Shown: positions 18,241-26,851 of the stretch, one piece after another | Position numbering within the stretch: position 1 is the first letter of the stretch | Layout of the letters: the number at the start of each line of letters is the position of its first letter | Source of the DNA: Streptomyces sp. NBC_00572 | GTDB taxonomy: Bacteria; Actinomycetota; Actinomycetes; Streptomycetales; Streptomycetaceae | Direction: 5' to 3' | NCBI RefSeq assembly: GCF_026341815.1 | Contig: NZ_JAPENX010000001.1 | Coordinates: 4,526,001 to 4,590,000 of the forward strand | DNA length: 64,000 nucleotides | Notes under the pieces: generated by a model | The model's input: only the letters and a program-made list of their open reading frames with translations | Database searches by the model: none | Told to the model about the DNA's origin: nothing | Made by a program: the position numbers and the translations under genes

Positions 18241-18435
18241 AGTGGCTTCGGGATGGCCGTGATGCCGGAACTGTCCCTTGTCGGAGCATCGCCCTCGGTG
18301 GCGATCACCGATCTCGGCGCGGCCCGCCCGACGCGCTCGGTCGGCTATGTCACCACTCCTGAGCTGGGGCGATCCCTCGCCGTCCGGGCACTCATCAGGG
18401 AACTGCGGGGTGGCGAGGGCGCGAAGGCGCGCTGA
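18241..18435 (+). pseudogene. 3' remnant of a LysR-family regulator
   Basis: About 64 codons resembling the C-terminus of LysR effector domains: GFGMAVMPELSLVG, then RSVGYVTTPELGRSLAVRAL IREL. No HTH or remaining domain is found upstream. Abuts the oxidoreductase remnant at about 18222-18241, so one deletion probably removed the 5' parts of two divergent genes. Confidence 0.6.
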
Positions 18436-18607
18436 TCGCCGTCTCAGATAGTAGGAAGTCCGAGTAATTGTGGAGACAGATGAGGAGAGCTGTCCTAGCT
18501 TTGTAGGAGCCGAACGTCTCGCTCCATCAGCGAATGGCGGTCGAGAGCGCGACGCCCCTGTGCAGGCAACCCCTGCGGCGACGCTCCCCGCCCCTGCCGG
18601 CGCCTTC

Positions 18608-18648
18608 GATCATCACTGATCTCCGCACTTCGGATCACCACTGATCTC
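18608..18648. promoter_or_regulatory. Two tandem GATCA-n4-TGATC operator-like sites
   Basis: GATCATCACTGATCTC (18608-18623) and GATCACCACTGATCTC (18633-18648) match at 15 of 16 positions and lie 25 nt apart. Each contains perfect 5-bp arms GATCA/TGATC. The second site abuts the AAGGAG ribosome site of the small gene at 18665. Confidence 0.6.
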
Positions 18649-18664
18649 AAGGAGTCGATCCCTC

Positions 18665-18796
18665 ATGGCAACTCAGACCGCCCCCCGCGTCCGCCACTCC
18701 GCCAACCGTCCCAGCGACGAGGCCCGCCAGAACGCCGCCGCGGCCCTCCAGCGCGCCCTCGACCGCCGTGACAACGGCGGCTCCACCGGCCACTGA
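18665..18796 (+). CDS. Small basic hypothetical protein (43 aa)
   Basis: Starts MATQTAPRVRHSANRPSDEA; Arg/Ala-rich, no membrane segment. AAGGAG lies 10 nt before the ATG. Third-position GC is coding-like. Sits downstream of a lower-GC leader (about 18436-18607) containing TCCTA/TAGGA arms and tandem operator-like repeats, so it is probably regulated. No recognised family. Confidence 0.6.
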   Translation: MATQTAPRVRHSANRPSDEARQNAAAALQRALDRRDNGGSTGH

Positions 18797-18831
18797 CCCG
18801 CCTCCGACACGTCTTCACCCGGATGGCGCTT

Positions 18832-18858
18832 CGTCCACATGATGGACGTGACGTGTCA
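18832..18858. promoter_or_regulatory. Inverted repeats upstream of leuB
   Basis: CGTCCA/TGGACG (18832-18837, 18843-18848, loop 5 nt) followed by TGACGTGTCA (18849-18858). They lie about 30-56 nt upstream of the predicted start site and overlap the -35 region. Candidate operator, possibly for a leucine regulator. Confidence 0.45.
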
Positions 18859-18887
18859 GACGATGGGACGAAGAGTAGGGTGCCGAC

Positions 18888-19928
18888 ATGTCTCACAGCA
18901 TCAATCTCGCAGTCATTCCCGGCGACGGCATCGGCCAGGAGGTCGTGGCCCAGGGCCTCAAGATCCTCGCGGCCGTCCTTCCCCAGGACGTGAAGCTGGA
19001 GACCGAGGAGTACGACTTCGGCGCCAAGCGCTACCACGCCACCGGTGAGACCCTCACCGACGCCGACCTCGACTCCCTCAAGAAGCACGACGCCATCCTG
19101 CTGGGCGCCATCGGCGACCCGTCGGTGCCCTCCGGCGTCCTGGAGCGCGGCTTCCTCCTGAAGCTCCGCTTCGCCTTCGACCACCACGTGAACCTGCGTC
19201 CCTCGAAGCTGCTCCCCGGCGTGGCCACCCCGCTCGCCGGGCAGCCCGAGATCGACTTCGTCGTGGTCCGCGAGGGCACCGAGGGCCCGTACACGGGCAA
19301 CGGCGGCACCATCCGCAAGGGCACCCCGCACGAGGTCGCCACCGAGGTCTCGGTCAACACCGCCTTCGGTGTCGAGCGGGTCGTCCGTGACGCCTTCGCC
19401 CGCGCCCAGGCCCGCCCGCGCAAGAAGCTCACGCTGGTCCACAAGAACAACGTGCTGACCTTCGCCGGCCACCTGTGGACGAACATCTTCACCAAGGTCG
19501 CGGCCGAGTTCCCCGAGGTCACCACCGACTACCTGCACGTCGACGCCGCGACGATCTTCCTCGTCACCGACCCGGCCCGCTTCGACGTGATCGTCACCGA
19601 CAACCTCTTCGGCGACATCATCACCGACCTCGCCGCGGCCGTCTCCGGGGGCATCGGCGTCGCCGCCTCGGGCAACATCAACCCGAGCGGCGAGTTCCCG
19701 TCGATGTTCGAGCCGGTCCACGGCTCCGCGCCGGACATCGCGGGCCAGGCCAAGGCCGACCCCACGGCCACGGTCCTCTCCGTCGCGCTCCTGCTGCGCC
19801 ACCTCGGCTACGAGGCCGAGGCCGTGCGGGTCGAGGAGGCCGTCGCCGCCGACCTCACCGAGCGCGGCGACAGCGTCCGCACGACGGACGAGATCGGCGA
19901 CGCGCTCGCCGCGCGAGTAGCGAGCTGA
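18888..19928 (+). CDS. leuB: 3-isopropylmalate dehydrogenase
   Basis: Third step of leucine synthesis, NAD+-dependent oxidative decarboxylation. 346 aa, actinobacterial type. Visible motifs: VIPGDGIGQEVV, substrate-binding RLRF-type segment (LLKLRFAFDHHVNLRPSKLLPG), catalytic Lys in LVHKNNVL, and metal/NAD segment VTDNLFGDIITDLAAA. No Shine-Dalgarno; ATG lies 6 nt after TAGGGT (18876-18881), so the mRNA is probably leaderless. Confidence 0.96.
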   Translation: MSHSINLAVIPGDGIGQEVVAQGLKILAAVLPQDVKLETEEYDFGAKRYHATGETLTDADLDSLKKHDAILLGAIGDPSVPSGVLERGFLLKLRFAFDHHVNLRPSKLLPGVATPLAGQPEIDFVVVREGTEGPYTGNGGTIRKGTPHEVATEVSVNTAFGVERVVRDAFARAQARPRKKLTLVHKNNVLTFAGHLWTNIFTKVAAEFPEVTTDYLHVDAATIFLVTDPARFDVIVTDNLFGDIITDLAAAVSGGIGVAASGNINPSGEFPSMFEPVHGSAPDIAGQAKADPTATVLSVALLLRHLGYEAEAVRVEEAVAADLTERGDSVRTTDEIGDALAARVAS

Positions 19929-19951
19929 CCCGCGCCGACTGACATCGACAG

Positions 19952-19983
19952 CAGCCGCCGGGTCGCACAGCGCCCGGCGGCTG
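19952..19983 (+). terminator. Terminator after leuB
   Basis: Perfect 11-bp stem CAGCCGCCGGG/CCCGGCGGCTG with a 10-nt loop, 24 nt after the leuB stop. Confidence 0.75.
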
Positions 19984-20185
19984 TCCCATGCGCGGCCCCG
20001 GGTGCACCCCATCGAACCTGGACCGCGTTCACCCGTTTCCCGCACCGGTCCCCGCGAGCGATAATCGAACGTGGGGCCGCGGCATGCGGGCATGCTCGGA
20101 CGTCCACCTCGTCAGGGACAGCAGTCTCCGAGAGCAGGCGTGCGCGCGCGGTCCTACCCACACAACCGGTGAAGGACACGCACTC

Positions 20186-21274
20186 ATGACGACGCCCACG
20201 ATCGAGCTCAAGCCCTCCTCCAGCCCGCTGTCCGCCGCGGAGCGCGAGGCGATCCTGGCCAACCCGGGATTCGGCCGCCACTTCACCGACCACATGGTCA
20301 CCATCCGGTGGACCGAGGGCCGCGGCTGGCACGACGCCCAGCTCGTGCCGTACGGCCCGCTCGCCCTCGACCCGGCCACCAACGTCCTGCACTACGCGCA
20401 GGAGATCTTCGAGGGCCTGAAGGCCTACCGCCGCCCCGACGGCTCGGTCGCCAGCTTCCGCCCCGACGCCAACGCCCGCCGCTTCCAGGCCTCCGCCCGC
20501 CGGCTCGCCATGCCCGAGCTGCCCGTCGAGACCTTCGTCGAGGCCTGTGACGTCCTCGTCCAGCACGACAAGGCGTGGGTCCCGGAGCACGGTGGCGAGG
20601 CCTCGCTCTACCTTCGGCCGTTCATGATCGCGACCGAGGTCGGCCTGGGCGTCCGCCCGGCCAACGAGTACCTCTTCGTCGTCATCGCCTCCCCGGCCGG
20701 CCCGTACTTCCCCGGCGGCGTGAAGCCCGTCTCCATCTGGCTCTCGGAGAACCGCGTCCGTGCCGTCCCCGGCGGCGTCGGCGACGCCAAGACCGGCGGC
20801 AACTACGCGGCCTCCCTGCTCGCGCAGGCCGAGGCGGCCCAGAAGGGCTGCGACCAGGTCGCCTACCTCGACGCCGTGGAGCACAAGTGGGTCGAGGAAC
20901 TCGGCGGCATGAACCTGTACTTCGTGTACGGGAACAAGCTGATCACCCCCACCCTCACCGGTTCGCTGCTCGCCGGCATCACCCGTGACTCGCTGCTCAA
21001 GCTCGCGGCGGACCTCGGCCTGGAGCCGGAGGAGGGCCGCGTCTCCATCGACCAGTGGCAGGCGGACAGCGCGAACGGCACCCTGACCGAGGTCTTCGCC
21101 TGCGGCACCGCCGCCGTGATCACCCCGGTCGGCACGGTCAAGTCCGAGCGGGGCGAGTGGCAGCAGTCGGGCGGCCGGCCCGGCGAGATCACGATGAAGC
21201 TGCGCGACGCGCTGCTCGCCGTCCAGACCGGCAAGGCCGAGGACGTCCACGGCTGGATGCACGAGCTGGGCTAG
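20186..21274 (+). CDS. ilvE: Branched-chain amino acid aminotransferase
   Basis: PLP enzyme for the last step of Ile, Leu and Val synthesis. 362 aa, class IV fold. PLP/substrate motifs: HYAQEIFEGLKAYRR, GVGDAKTGGNYAASL (the PLP lysine in this region), EELGGMNLYFV, EVFACGTAAVITPVG. Start ATG 20186 (MTTPTIELK) with GAAGGA upstream; the longer open frame is non-homologous. Preceded by a 202-nt leader region after the leuB terminator, with GATAAT near 20061 as a possible -10. Confidence 0.96.
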   Translation: MTTPTIELKPSSSPLSAAEREAILANPGFGRHFTDHMVTIRWTEGRGWHDAQLVPYGPLALDPATNVLHYAQEIFEGLKAYRRPDGSVASFRPDANARRFQASARRLAMPELPVETFVEACDVLVQHDKAWVPEHGGEASLYLRPFMIATEVGLGVRPANEYLFVVIASPAGPYFPGGVKPVSIWLSENRVRAVPGGVGDAKTGGNYAASLLAQAEAAQKGCDQVAYLDAVEHKWVEELGGMNLYFVYGNKLITPTLTGSLLAGITRDSLLKLAADLGLEPEEGRVSIDQWQADSANGTLTEVFACGTAAVITPVGTVKSERGEWQQSGGRPGEITMKLRDALLAVQTGKAEDVHGWMHELG

Positions 21275-21318
21275 TCGTACGGGTCGGCCCGGCCGGGTGA
21301 GCCGGGCCGGGCCGGTCG

Positions 21319-22740
21319 CTACTCCGCCTGCGCCAGGGCTTCCGGGGCCGTCACGGTCCCGGGAGCCCTGTTCGGCGTCAGGACCGCGTACAGCGCCCCG
21401 CCCACGAGCCCCGACAGCACGAAGCTGCAGTCGATGCCGCCGGTCAGGGCCAGCAGCGGACCCTCGTACAACGGCGTCGACACCCCGGCGAGGCCGACCG
21501 CCGCGCCGATCGCCCAGGAGGCGGTGGCACGCGGGTGCCAGCCCGCCGAGAACCAGTAGATCCCGCCGCGCGAGCGCCGGTTGTAGACCTGGAGCGCCTC
21601 CGGGTCGTACGACCCTCCGCAGCGCACGTGGCCGATCAGGGTGATCACCGCCCACGGCGTGCCGATGGCGGTGAGCAGCAGGACGAACGAGGTCATCGCC
21701 GACTGCGCGTCCGAGGCGAAGTGGCCGAGGAAGACGAAGGCCGTCGCGACCGCCGCGACCACGAGGGTGGCACGCGCGCGGGTGGCCTTCGGCAGGATCG
21801 CGTCGAGGTCGAGCCCCATCGAGTAGAGCATCAGACCGGCGTTGCCGACGGAGCCGGCGGTGGCCGCGATCAGCAGCGGCACGAGGTACCAGACCGGGGA
21901 CGCGGCGACGAGCGGTCCGGCGTAGTCGAGGCCGCCGCGCGCCGCCAGGGCGGTGAACGTACCGAAGAGCTGGGGGATCAGCAGCCCGACGACCAGGCCC
22001 AGGCAGGTGGCCCGCCACACGGTCTTCGCGCTGTGCCGCCGCGGCGAGACGTACCGGGTGTAGTCGCCGAGCAGGGTGATGAAGGCGACCGGTCCGCTGA
22101 GGCCCGCCGCGACCGCCGAGAGCAGCCAGGTCGGCCAGAACGAGCCGAGCAGATACGGGGTGTCCGGCACCGCCGCCGTCGTGAAGTCCCCGGCGTACGC
22201 GAGGAGTCCGAGGGCCAGGAGCACGGTCATGCCGACGGCGAGCGCCTTGCTCAGCTTGAGCAGCAACCGGTAGCCGTACACCGCGGCGACCGCCGTGCAG
22301 GCGGCGAGCAGCGCGTAGACGACGGCGTGCGTGGCGCCGCCGGTCGGCAGGCCGGTCAGCCGGGCGAGCGTGCCCACCATGACGTCGCCGCCGATCCAGA
22401 GGGTCAGCGCGGTGTATCCGAGCGAGAGCAGCAGTCCGACCACCGAGCCCACCAGCCGGCCCCGTACGCCGAAGAAGGCGCCGGAGGAGGTGGAGAGGTT
22501 GGTGGCGGTGCGGAGCGACACGAGGGCCAGCGGGGCGGTGACGGCGACACCGACGAGGGTGCCGGTGACGACGGAGGTCACCGAGGCCCAGAGGTCGAGG
22601 CCGAAGGAGACCGGGAGCCAGCCGAAGACGATCACCCCCAGGCAGAGGTTGGACCCGAGCAGGATCGCGACGAGATCCCGGGGGCCACTGGTGCGTTCGG
22701 CCTCGGGGACGGTGTCGACTCCGCGCTGTTCGATCGGCAT
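21319..22740 (-). CDS. NCS1 family cytosine/purine permease
   Basis: 473 aa with about 12 hydrophobic segments. Typical NCS1 cytosine-permease (CodB-like) features: LLGSNLCLGVIVFGWLPVSFG near the N-terminus and GDYTRYV in the middle. Imports nucleobases or related nitrogen compounds with a cation. Divergent from the urease genes and sharing their promoter region, which holds twin operator motifs, so a nitrogen-source role is inferred. ATG preceded by GGAGG. Confidence 0.85.
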   Translation of the reverse strand: MPIEQRGVDTVPEAERTSGPRDLVAILLGSNLCLGVIVFGWLPVSFGLDLWASVTSVVTGTLVGVAVTAPLALVSLRTATNLSTSSGAFFGVRGRLVGSVVGLLLSLGYTALTLWIGGDVMVGTLARLTGLPTGGATHAVVYALLAACTAVAAVYGYRLLLKLSKALAVGMTVLLALGLLAYAGDFTTAAVPDTPYLLGSFWPTWLLSAVAAGLSGPVAFITLLGDYTRYVSPRRHSAKTVWRATCLGLVVGLLIPQLFGTFTALAARGGLDYAGPLVAASPVWYLVPLLIAATAGSVGNAGLMLYSMGLDLDAILPKATRARATLVVAAVATAFVFLGHFASDAQSAMTSFVLLLTAIGTPWAVITLIGHVRCGGSYDPEALQVYNRRSRGGIYWFSAGWHPRATASWAIGAAVGLAGVSTPLYEGPLLALTGGIDCSFVLSGLVGGALYAVLTPNRAPGTVTAPEALAQAE

Positions 22741-22769
22741 GGGGCCTCCTGGGGGCGGTAGCGGCGAGA

Positions 22770-22855
22770 TTTAGAGTGGCGCTCAATGTGACCTGCGGCA
22801 GTGCCTCGCGTCAATGCTTGGAGAAGTGCGTCTCAACATTTAGAGTGTCGCTCAA
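22770..22855. promoter_or_regulatory. Twin operator motifs between permease and urease genes
   Basis: TTTAGAGTGGCGCTCAA (22770-22786) and TTTAGAGTGTCGCTCAA (22839-22855) match at 16 of 17 positions, same orientation, 69 nt apart. Each has a GAGTG-n-CGCTC imperfect inverted core. One copy lies close to each divergent start. Probable shared operator. Confidence 0.65.
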
Positions 22856-22873
22856 ACAGGAGGTGTTTCGGAC

Positions 22874-23617
22874 GTGCGACTGACTCCCACGGAACGCGAC
22901 CGGCTGCTGCTCTTCGGCGCCGCCGAGCTCGCCCGGGCCCGCCGGGCCCGGGGCCTGCGGCTCAATGTCCCCGAGACGACCGCGCTCATCGCGGACACGG
23001 TCTGCGAGGCCGCCCGCGACGGCAAGCGACTCGCCGAGGCGATCGAGGCCGCCCGCTCGGTCCTCGGCCCCGACGACGTCCTCCCCGGCGTCGCCGACGT
23101 GGTCACCGAGGTCCATGTCGAGGCCGTCTTCGACGACGGCTCGCGGCTCGCGGTCGTCTCCGCCCCGATCGGGGGAGGCGGTCTCGGCGCGGCGGCGCCG
23201 GGCGCACTGCTGCCCGGGCCCGGGCACCCGGAGTCCGAGCCGACGCTCACGCTCCCTGTACGGAACACGGCGACCGTCCCCGTGAGCGTCACCTCCCACT
23301 TCCACTTCTTCGAGGTCAACCCGCGCCTCGACTTCGACCGCGCCGCCGCCTACGGCATGCGGCTGGCCATCCCGGCCGGCGCCTCCTTCCGCTTCGACCC
23401 GGGCGGCGAGGCGGAGGTCGGGCTCGTACCGATCGGCGGCGCCCGCGTGGCCATCGGCTTCGCGGGCCTGGTCGACGGACCCCTCGACGCGCCCGGAGCG
23501 AGGGAAGAGGCCCTGCGGCGAGCGGCGGCCTGCGGCTACCTGGGAGTCGAGAGCGGAGACGACCGGTCCGACGGCGTTCGGTCCGACGGCGTTCGGTCCG
23601 ACGAGGAGGGCAACTGA
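22874..23617 (+). CDS. ureAB: Urease subunit gamma/beta fusion
   Basis: 247 aa. Residues ~1-100 are urease gamma (LTPTERDRLLLFGAAELARARRARGLRLN style), the rest is beta (VTSHFHFFEVNPRLDFDRAAAYGMRL, PAGASFRFDPGGEAEVGLVPIGG). The same fusion order as in Helicobacter UreA. GTG start with AGGAGGTG 9 nt upstream. The 3' end carries a 15-bp tandem repeat (23564-23603) coding RSDGV repeats. The stop codon overlaps the ureC start. Confidence 0.9.
   Translation: MRLTPTERDRLLLFGAAELARARRARGLRLNVPETTALIADTVCEAARDGKRLAEAIEAARSVLGPDDVLPGVADVVTEVHVEAVFDDGSRLAVVSAPIGGGGLGAAAPGALLPGPGHPESEPTLTLPVRNTATVPVSVTSHFHFFEVNPRLDFDRAAAYGMRLAIPAGASFRFDPGGEAEVGLVPIGGARVAIGFAGLVDGPLDAPGAREEALRRAAACGYLGVESGDDRSDGVRSDGVRSDEEGN
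23564..23603 (+). repeat. 15-bp tandem repeat in ureAB 3' end
   Basis: CGGTCCGACGGCGTT repeated at 23564 and 23579, plus a partial third copy from 23594. It encodes RSDGV units in a linker-like C-terminus. Length is likely variable between strains. Confidence 0.85.
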
Positions 23618-25299
23618 TGGACCCGTACGAGTACGCATCCGTGCACGGCCCCCGCGCCGGCGACCGTGTCGTCCTGGGCGACTCCGGGCTCGTCGTCCGC
23701 GTCGAGTCGGACTCGCAGCAGCCGGGCGACGAGTTCCTGGCCGGCTTCGGCAAGACCGCCCGCGACGGACTGCACCTGAAGGCGGCGGCCGTCCGTGAGA
23801 CCTGTGACGTCGTGATCAGCAACGTGCTGGTCATCGATGCCGTCCTCGGCATCCGCAAGGTGTCGATCGGCATCCGCGAGGGCCGCATCCACGCGATCGG
23901 CCGGGCCGGGAACCCCGACACCCTCGACGGCGTGGACGTCGTCGTCGGCACCGGCACCTCGATCGTCTCCGGCGAGGGCATGATCGCCACCGCCGGAGCC
24001 GTCGACACCCACGTCCATCTGCTCTCGCCCCGGATCATGGAGGCGTCGCTGTCGAGCGGTGTCACCACGGTCATCGGGCAGGAGTTCGGCCCGGTGTGGG
24101 GCGTCGGGGTGAACTCGCCGTGGGCGCTGCGCCATGCGTTCAACGCGTTCGACGCCTGGCCGGTCAACATCGGCTTCCTGGCCCGTGGTTCGTCCTCGGA
24201 CCCGGCGCCGCTGGTCGAGGCGCTGGCCGAGGGCGGTGCGTCCGGCTTCAAGGTCCACGAGGACATGGGCGCCCACACCCGGGCCCTCGACACCGCCCTC
24301 CGGGTGGCGGAGGAGCACGACGTCCAGGTCGCCCTGCACAGCGACGGCCTCAACGAATGCCTCTCGGTCGAGGACACCCTGCGGGTCCTGGACGGCCGGA
24401 CGATCCACGCCTTCCACATCGAGGGCTGCGGCGGCGGGCACGTACCCAACGTCCTGAAGATGGCGGGCGTGCCGAACGTCATCGGCTCCTCCACCAACCC
24501 GACCCTGCCCTTCGGCCGTGACGCCGTCGCCGAGCACTACGGGATGATCGTCTCCGTCCACGACCTGAAGACCGACCTCCCCGGTGACGCCGCCATGGCA
24601 CGTGACCGGATCCGGGCCGGGACCATGGGGGCGGAGGACGTCCTGCACGACCTCGGCGCGATCGGGATCACCTCCTCCGACGCGCAGGGGATGGGAAGGG
24701 CCGGCGAGACCGTACGCCGGACCTTCGCCATGGCCGGGAAGATGAAGGCCGAGCTCGGACCCATGGAGGGCGACGGCGCGCACGACGACAACGCGCGCGT
24801 GCTCCGCTACCTGGCCAAGCTCACCATCAACCCGGCGATCGCCCACGGCCTCGCCCACGAGATCGGCTCGATCGAGGTCGGCAAGCTGGCCGACATCGTG
24901 CTGTGGAAGCCGCAGTTCTTCGGCGCCAAGCCGCAGCTGGTGCTGAAGTCCGGCTTCCCCGCGTGGGGGGTCGTGGGCGACCCGAACGCCGCCACCGACA
25001 CCTGCGAACCGCTCGTCCTCGGACCGCTGTTCGGCGCGCACGGCGCCACGGCCGCCGACCTCTCGGTCGCGTTCGTCGCCCAGGCGGCCGTCGACCTCGG
25101 CGCCGACAAGATGCCGACCCGCCGCCGCCGCGTCCCCGTCCGCGGCACACGCGGCATCGGTCCGGCCGACCTGCGGCTCAACTCCCGTACCGGAGACGTC
25201 CAGGTCGACGGCGACACCGGCCTCGTCTCGCTCGACGGCTCGCCGATCCGCTCCGAGGCGGCCGACTCCGTCTCGCTCAACCGCCTCTACTTCCTCTAG
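23617..25299 (+). CDS. ureC: Urease alpha subunit (urease-like, no accessory genes nearby)
   Basis: 560 aa nickel amidohydrolase. All metal ligands of classical urease are visible: His132/His134 (DTHVH), Lys212 for carbamylation and His214 (GFKVHED), His241 (ALHSDGLNE), His267 (HIEGCGGGH), Asp355 (TSSDAQGMGRAGE). The flap His is kept (His315) but the flap Cys of canonical ureases is Val314. No ureE/F/G/D genes are in the window, so maturation would need proteins encoded elsewhere. Operon with ureAB and agmatine deiminase. Urea is the expected substrate; another ureido compound cannot be excluded. Confidence 0.88.
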   Translation: MDPYEYASVHGPRAGDRVVLGDSGLVVRVESDSQQPGDEFLAGFGKTARDGLHLKAAAVRETCDVVISNVLVIDAVLGIRKVSIGIREGRIHAIGRAGNPDTLDGVDVVVGTGTSIVSGEGMIATAGAVDTHVHLLSPRIMEASLSSGVTTVIGQEFGPVWGVGVNSPWALRHAFNAFDAWPVNIGFLARGSSSDPAPLVEALAEGGASGFKVHEDMGAHTRALDTALRVAEEHDVQVALHSDGLNECLSVEDTLRVLDGRTIHAFHIEGCGGGHVPNVLKMAGVPNVIGSSTNPTLPFGRDAVAEHYGMIVSVHDLKTDLPGDAAMARDRIRAGTMGAEDVLHDLGAIGITSSDAQGMGRAGETVRRTFAMAGKMKAELGPMEGDGAHDDNARVLRYLAKLTINPAIAHGLAHEIGSIEVGKLADIVLWKPQFFGAKPQLVLKSGFPAWGVVGDPNAATDTCEPLVLGPLFGAHGATAADLSVAFVAQAAVDLGADKMPTRRRRVPVRGTRGIGPADLRLNSRTGDVQVDGDTGLVSLDGSPIRSEAADSVSLNRLYFL

Positions 25300-25319
25300 T
25301 TCCTCTAGGACCCGTCACC

Positions 25320-26336
25320 ATGACCTACCGCATGCCCGCCGAGTGGATGCCGCACGAGCGCACCTGGATGGCCTGGCCAAGCCCCAACCCCACCTTCACC
25401 AACGCGGACGAGCTCGCCGAGGCCCGCACGGCCTGGGCGTCCGTGGCCCGCGCCGTACGCCGCTTCGAGCCGGTGACGATGGTGCACGGCCCCGGCGACG
25501 CCGAGTCCGTGCGCGCCCTCCTCGGGGAGGACGTCGACCTGGTCGAGCGGGACCTCGACGACGCCTGGATGCGGGACATCGGCCCGACCTTCGTCACCGA
25601 CGGCACCGGACTGGCGGCCGTGGACTGGGTGTTCAACGGCTGGGGCGGCCAGGACTGGGCCCGCTGGGAGCACGACTCCAAGATCGCCCGCCATGTCGCG
25701 GACACGGCCGGCGTCCCGGTCTTGTCCTCCCCGCTCGTCAACGAGGGCGGCGCGATCCACGTCGACGGCGAGGGCACGGTCCTGCTGACCGACACCGTCC
25801 AGCTCGGCGCCGGCCGCAACCCCGAGTGGACCCGTGAGCAGGTCGAGCACGAGATCCACGCCAAGCTCGGCACGACGAAGGCGATCTGGCTCCCCCACGG
25901 CCTCGCCGGCGACTACGGCCTCTACGGCACCCAGGGCCACGTCGACATCGTCGCCGCCTTCGCCCGCCCCGGCACGGTCCTCGTCCACAGCCAGCAGGAC
26001 CCGGCCCACCCGGACTACGAGCGCTCCAGGACGTACGTGAACATCCTGCGCGGCCAGACCGACGCCCAGGGCCGCCCCCTGGAGGTCGTCGAGATCCCCG
26101 CCCCGACCGTCCTCAAGGACGAGGAGGGCGAGTGGGTCGACTACTCGTACATCAACCACTACCTGTGCAACGACGGCGTGGTCCTCTGCGCCTTCGACGA
26201 CCCGCACGACGAACTGGCGGCCGAGATCTTCCGCCGCCTCTTCCCGGAACGCGAGGTCGTCCTGGTCGACGCGCGCACGATCTTCGCGGGTGGAGGCGGC
26301 ATCCACTGCATCACGCAGCAGCAGCCGGCGGTGTAG
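25320..26336 (+). CDS. aguA: Agmatine deiminase
   Basis: 338 aa, guanidino-modifying (PPAD) fold. Converts agmatine to N-carbamoylputrescine and ammonia. Motifs: MPAEWMPHERTWMAWP, DDAWMRDIGPTFV, EGGAIHVDGEGT, YGTQGHVDIVAAF, and catalytic Cys about residue 330 in GGGGIHCITQQQP. ATG 25320 follows ureC by 20 nt; a TTCCTCTAG duplication spans the ureC stop. No N-carbamoylputrescine amidase gene is adjacent. Confidence 0.93.
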   Translation: MTYRMPAEWMPHERTWMAWPSPNPTFTNADELAEARTAWASVARAVRRFEPVTMVHGPGDAESVRALLGEDVDLVERDLDDAWMRDIGPTFVTDGTGLAAVDWVFNGWGGQDWARWEHDSKIARHVADTAGVPVLSSPLVNEGGAIHVDGEGTVLLTDTVQLGAGRNPEWTREQVEHEIHAKLGTTKAIWLPHGLAGDYGLYGTQGHVDIVAAFARPGTVLVHSQQDPAHPDYERSRTYVNILRGQTDAQGRPLEVVEIPAPTVLKDEEGEWVDYSYINHYLCNDGVVLCAFDDPHDELAAEIFRRLFPEREVVLVDARTIFAGGGGIHCITQQQPAV

Positions 26337-26353
26337 CCGGCCGCCCCCTCGGA

Positions 26354-26851
26354 TCACTCGTCCGACGGGGGCCGGCGCCTCGCCACCATGATCGCCGCGA
26401 CGCCGCTGCACGCGCCTCCCACGGCGGAGATGCACGCGGCGGCGACGAGCGCGAGATCCGTCCCGCTGGTCCTGTCCTCCTGAGCGGTGCTCTCGGTGAA
26501 GGGATTCTCGGTCTCTTCTCCGGCCGGCTGGAGAAAGGTCTCGCCCGCGCTCGCGGTCGTCGCCGCGGGCACGGGGTCACTCCCGCTGGCGGCCATCGGG
26601 GCGCTCGACGGGGTGTCCGGCCACAGGCTCTCGCTCGTGTCGCTCTCGCCCGAGGTCCTCTCGGGTGACGGGCTCCCGCTCGTGGTGGCCTCCGATGACG
26701 GGCTCTCGCTCGTGGCGGGCACCGGGGGCGTCGGCGGCTCGCCGAGGTCGCCGCTCGGCGCGAGCGCGAACAGGGAGACGGCGACGCCCAGGCTCAGGGC
26801 GCAGGCGACGGTCAGCATGACGACGAGCGTCCTCGACCCTGCTCCAGCCAT
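26354..26851 (-). CDS. Hypothetical membrane/surface protein with Ser/Thr-rich linker
   Basis: 165 aa. N-terminal hydrophobic segment (TLVVMLTVACALSLGVAVSL), a low-complexity Ser/Thr/Glu/Pro stretch with SESP/ERTSGES-type repeats, and a second C-terminal hydrophobic segment (LALVAAACISAVGGACSG) ending in RRRP. Looks like a bitopic protein with an extended extracytoplasmic linker. ATG 26851 chosen for GAAGGG 7 nt upstream. No family recognised. Confidence 0.6.
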   Translation of the reverse strand: MAGAGSRTLVVMLTVACALSLGVAVSLFALAPSGDLGEPPTPPVPATSESPSSEATTSGSPSPERTSGESDTSESLWPDTPSSAPMAASGSDPVPAATTASAGETFLQPAGEETENPFTESTAQEDRTSGTDLALVAAACISAVGGACSGVAAIMVARRRPPSDE

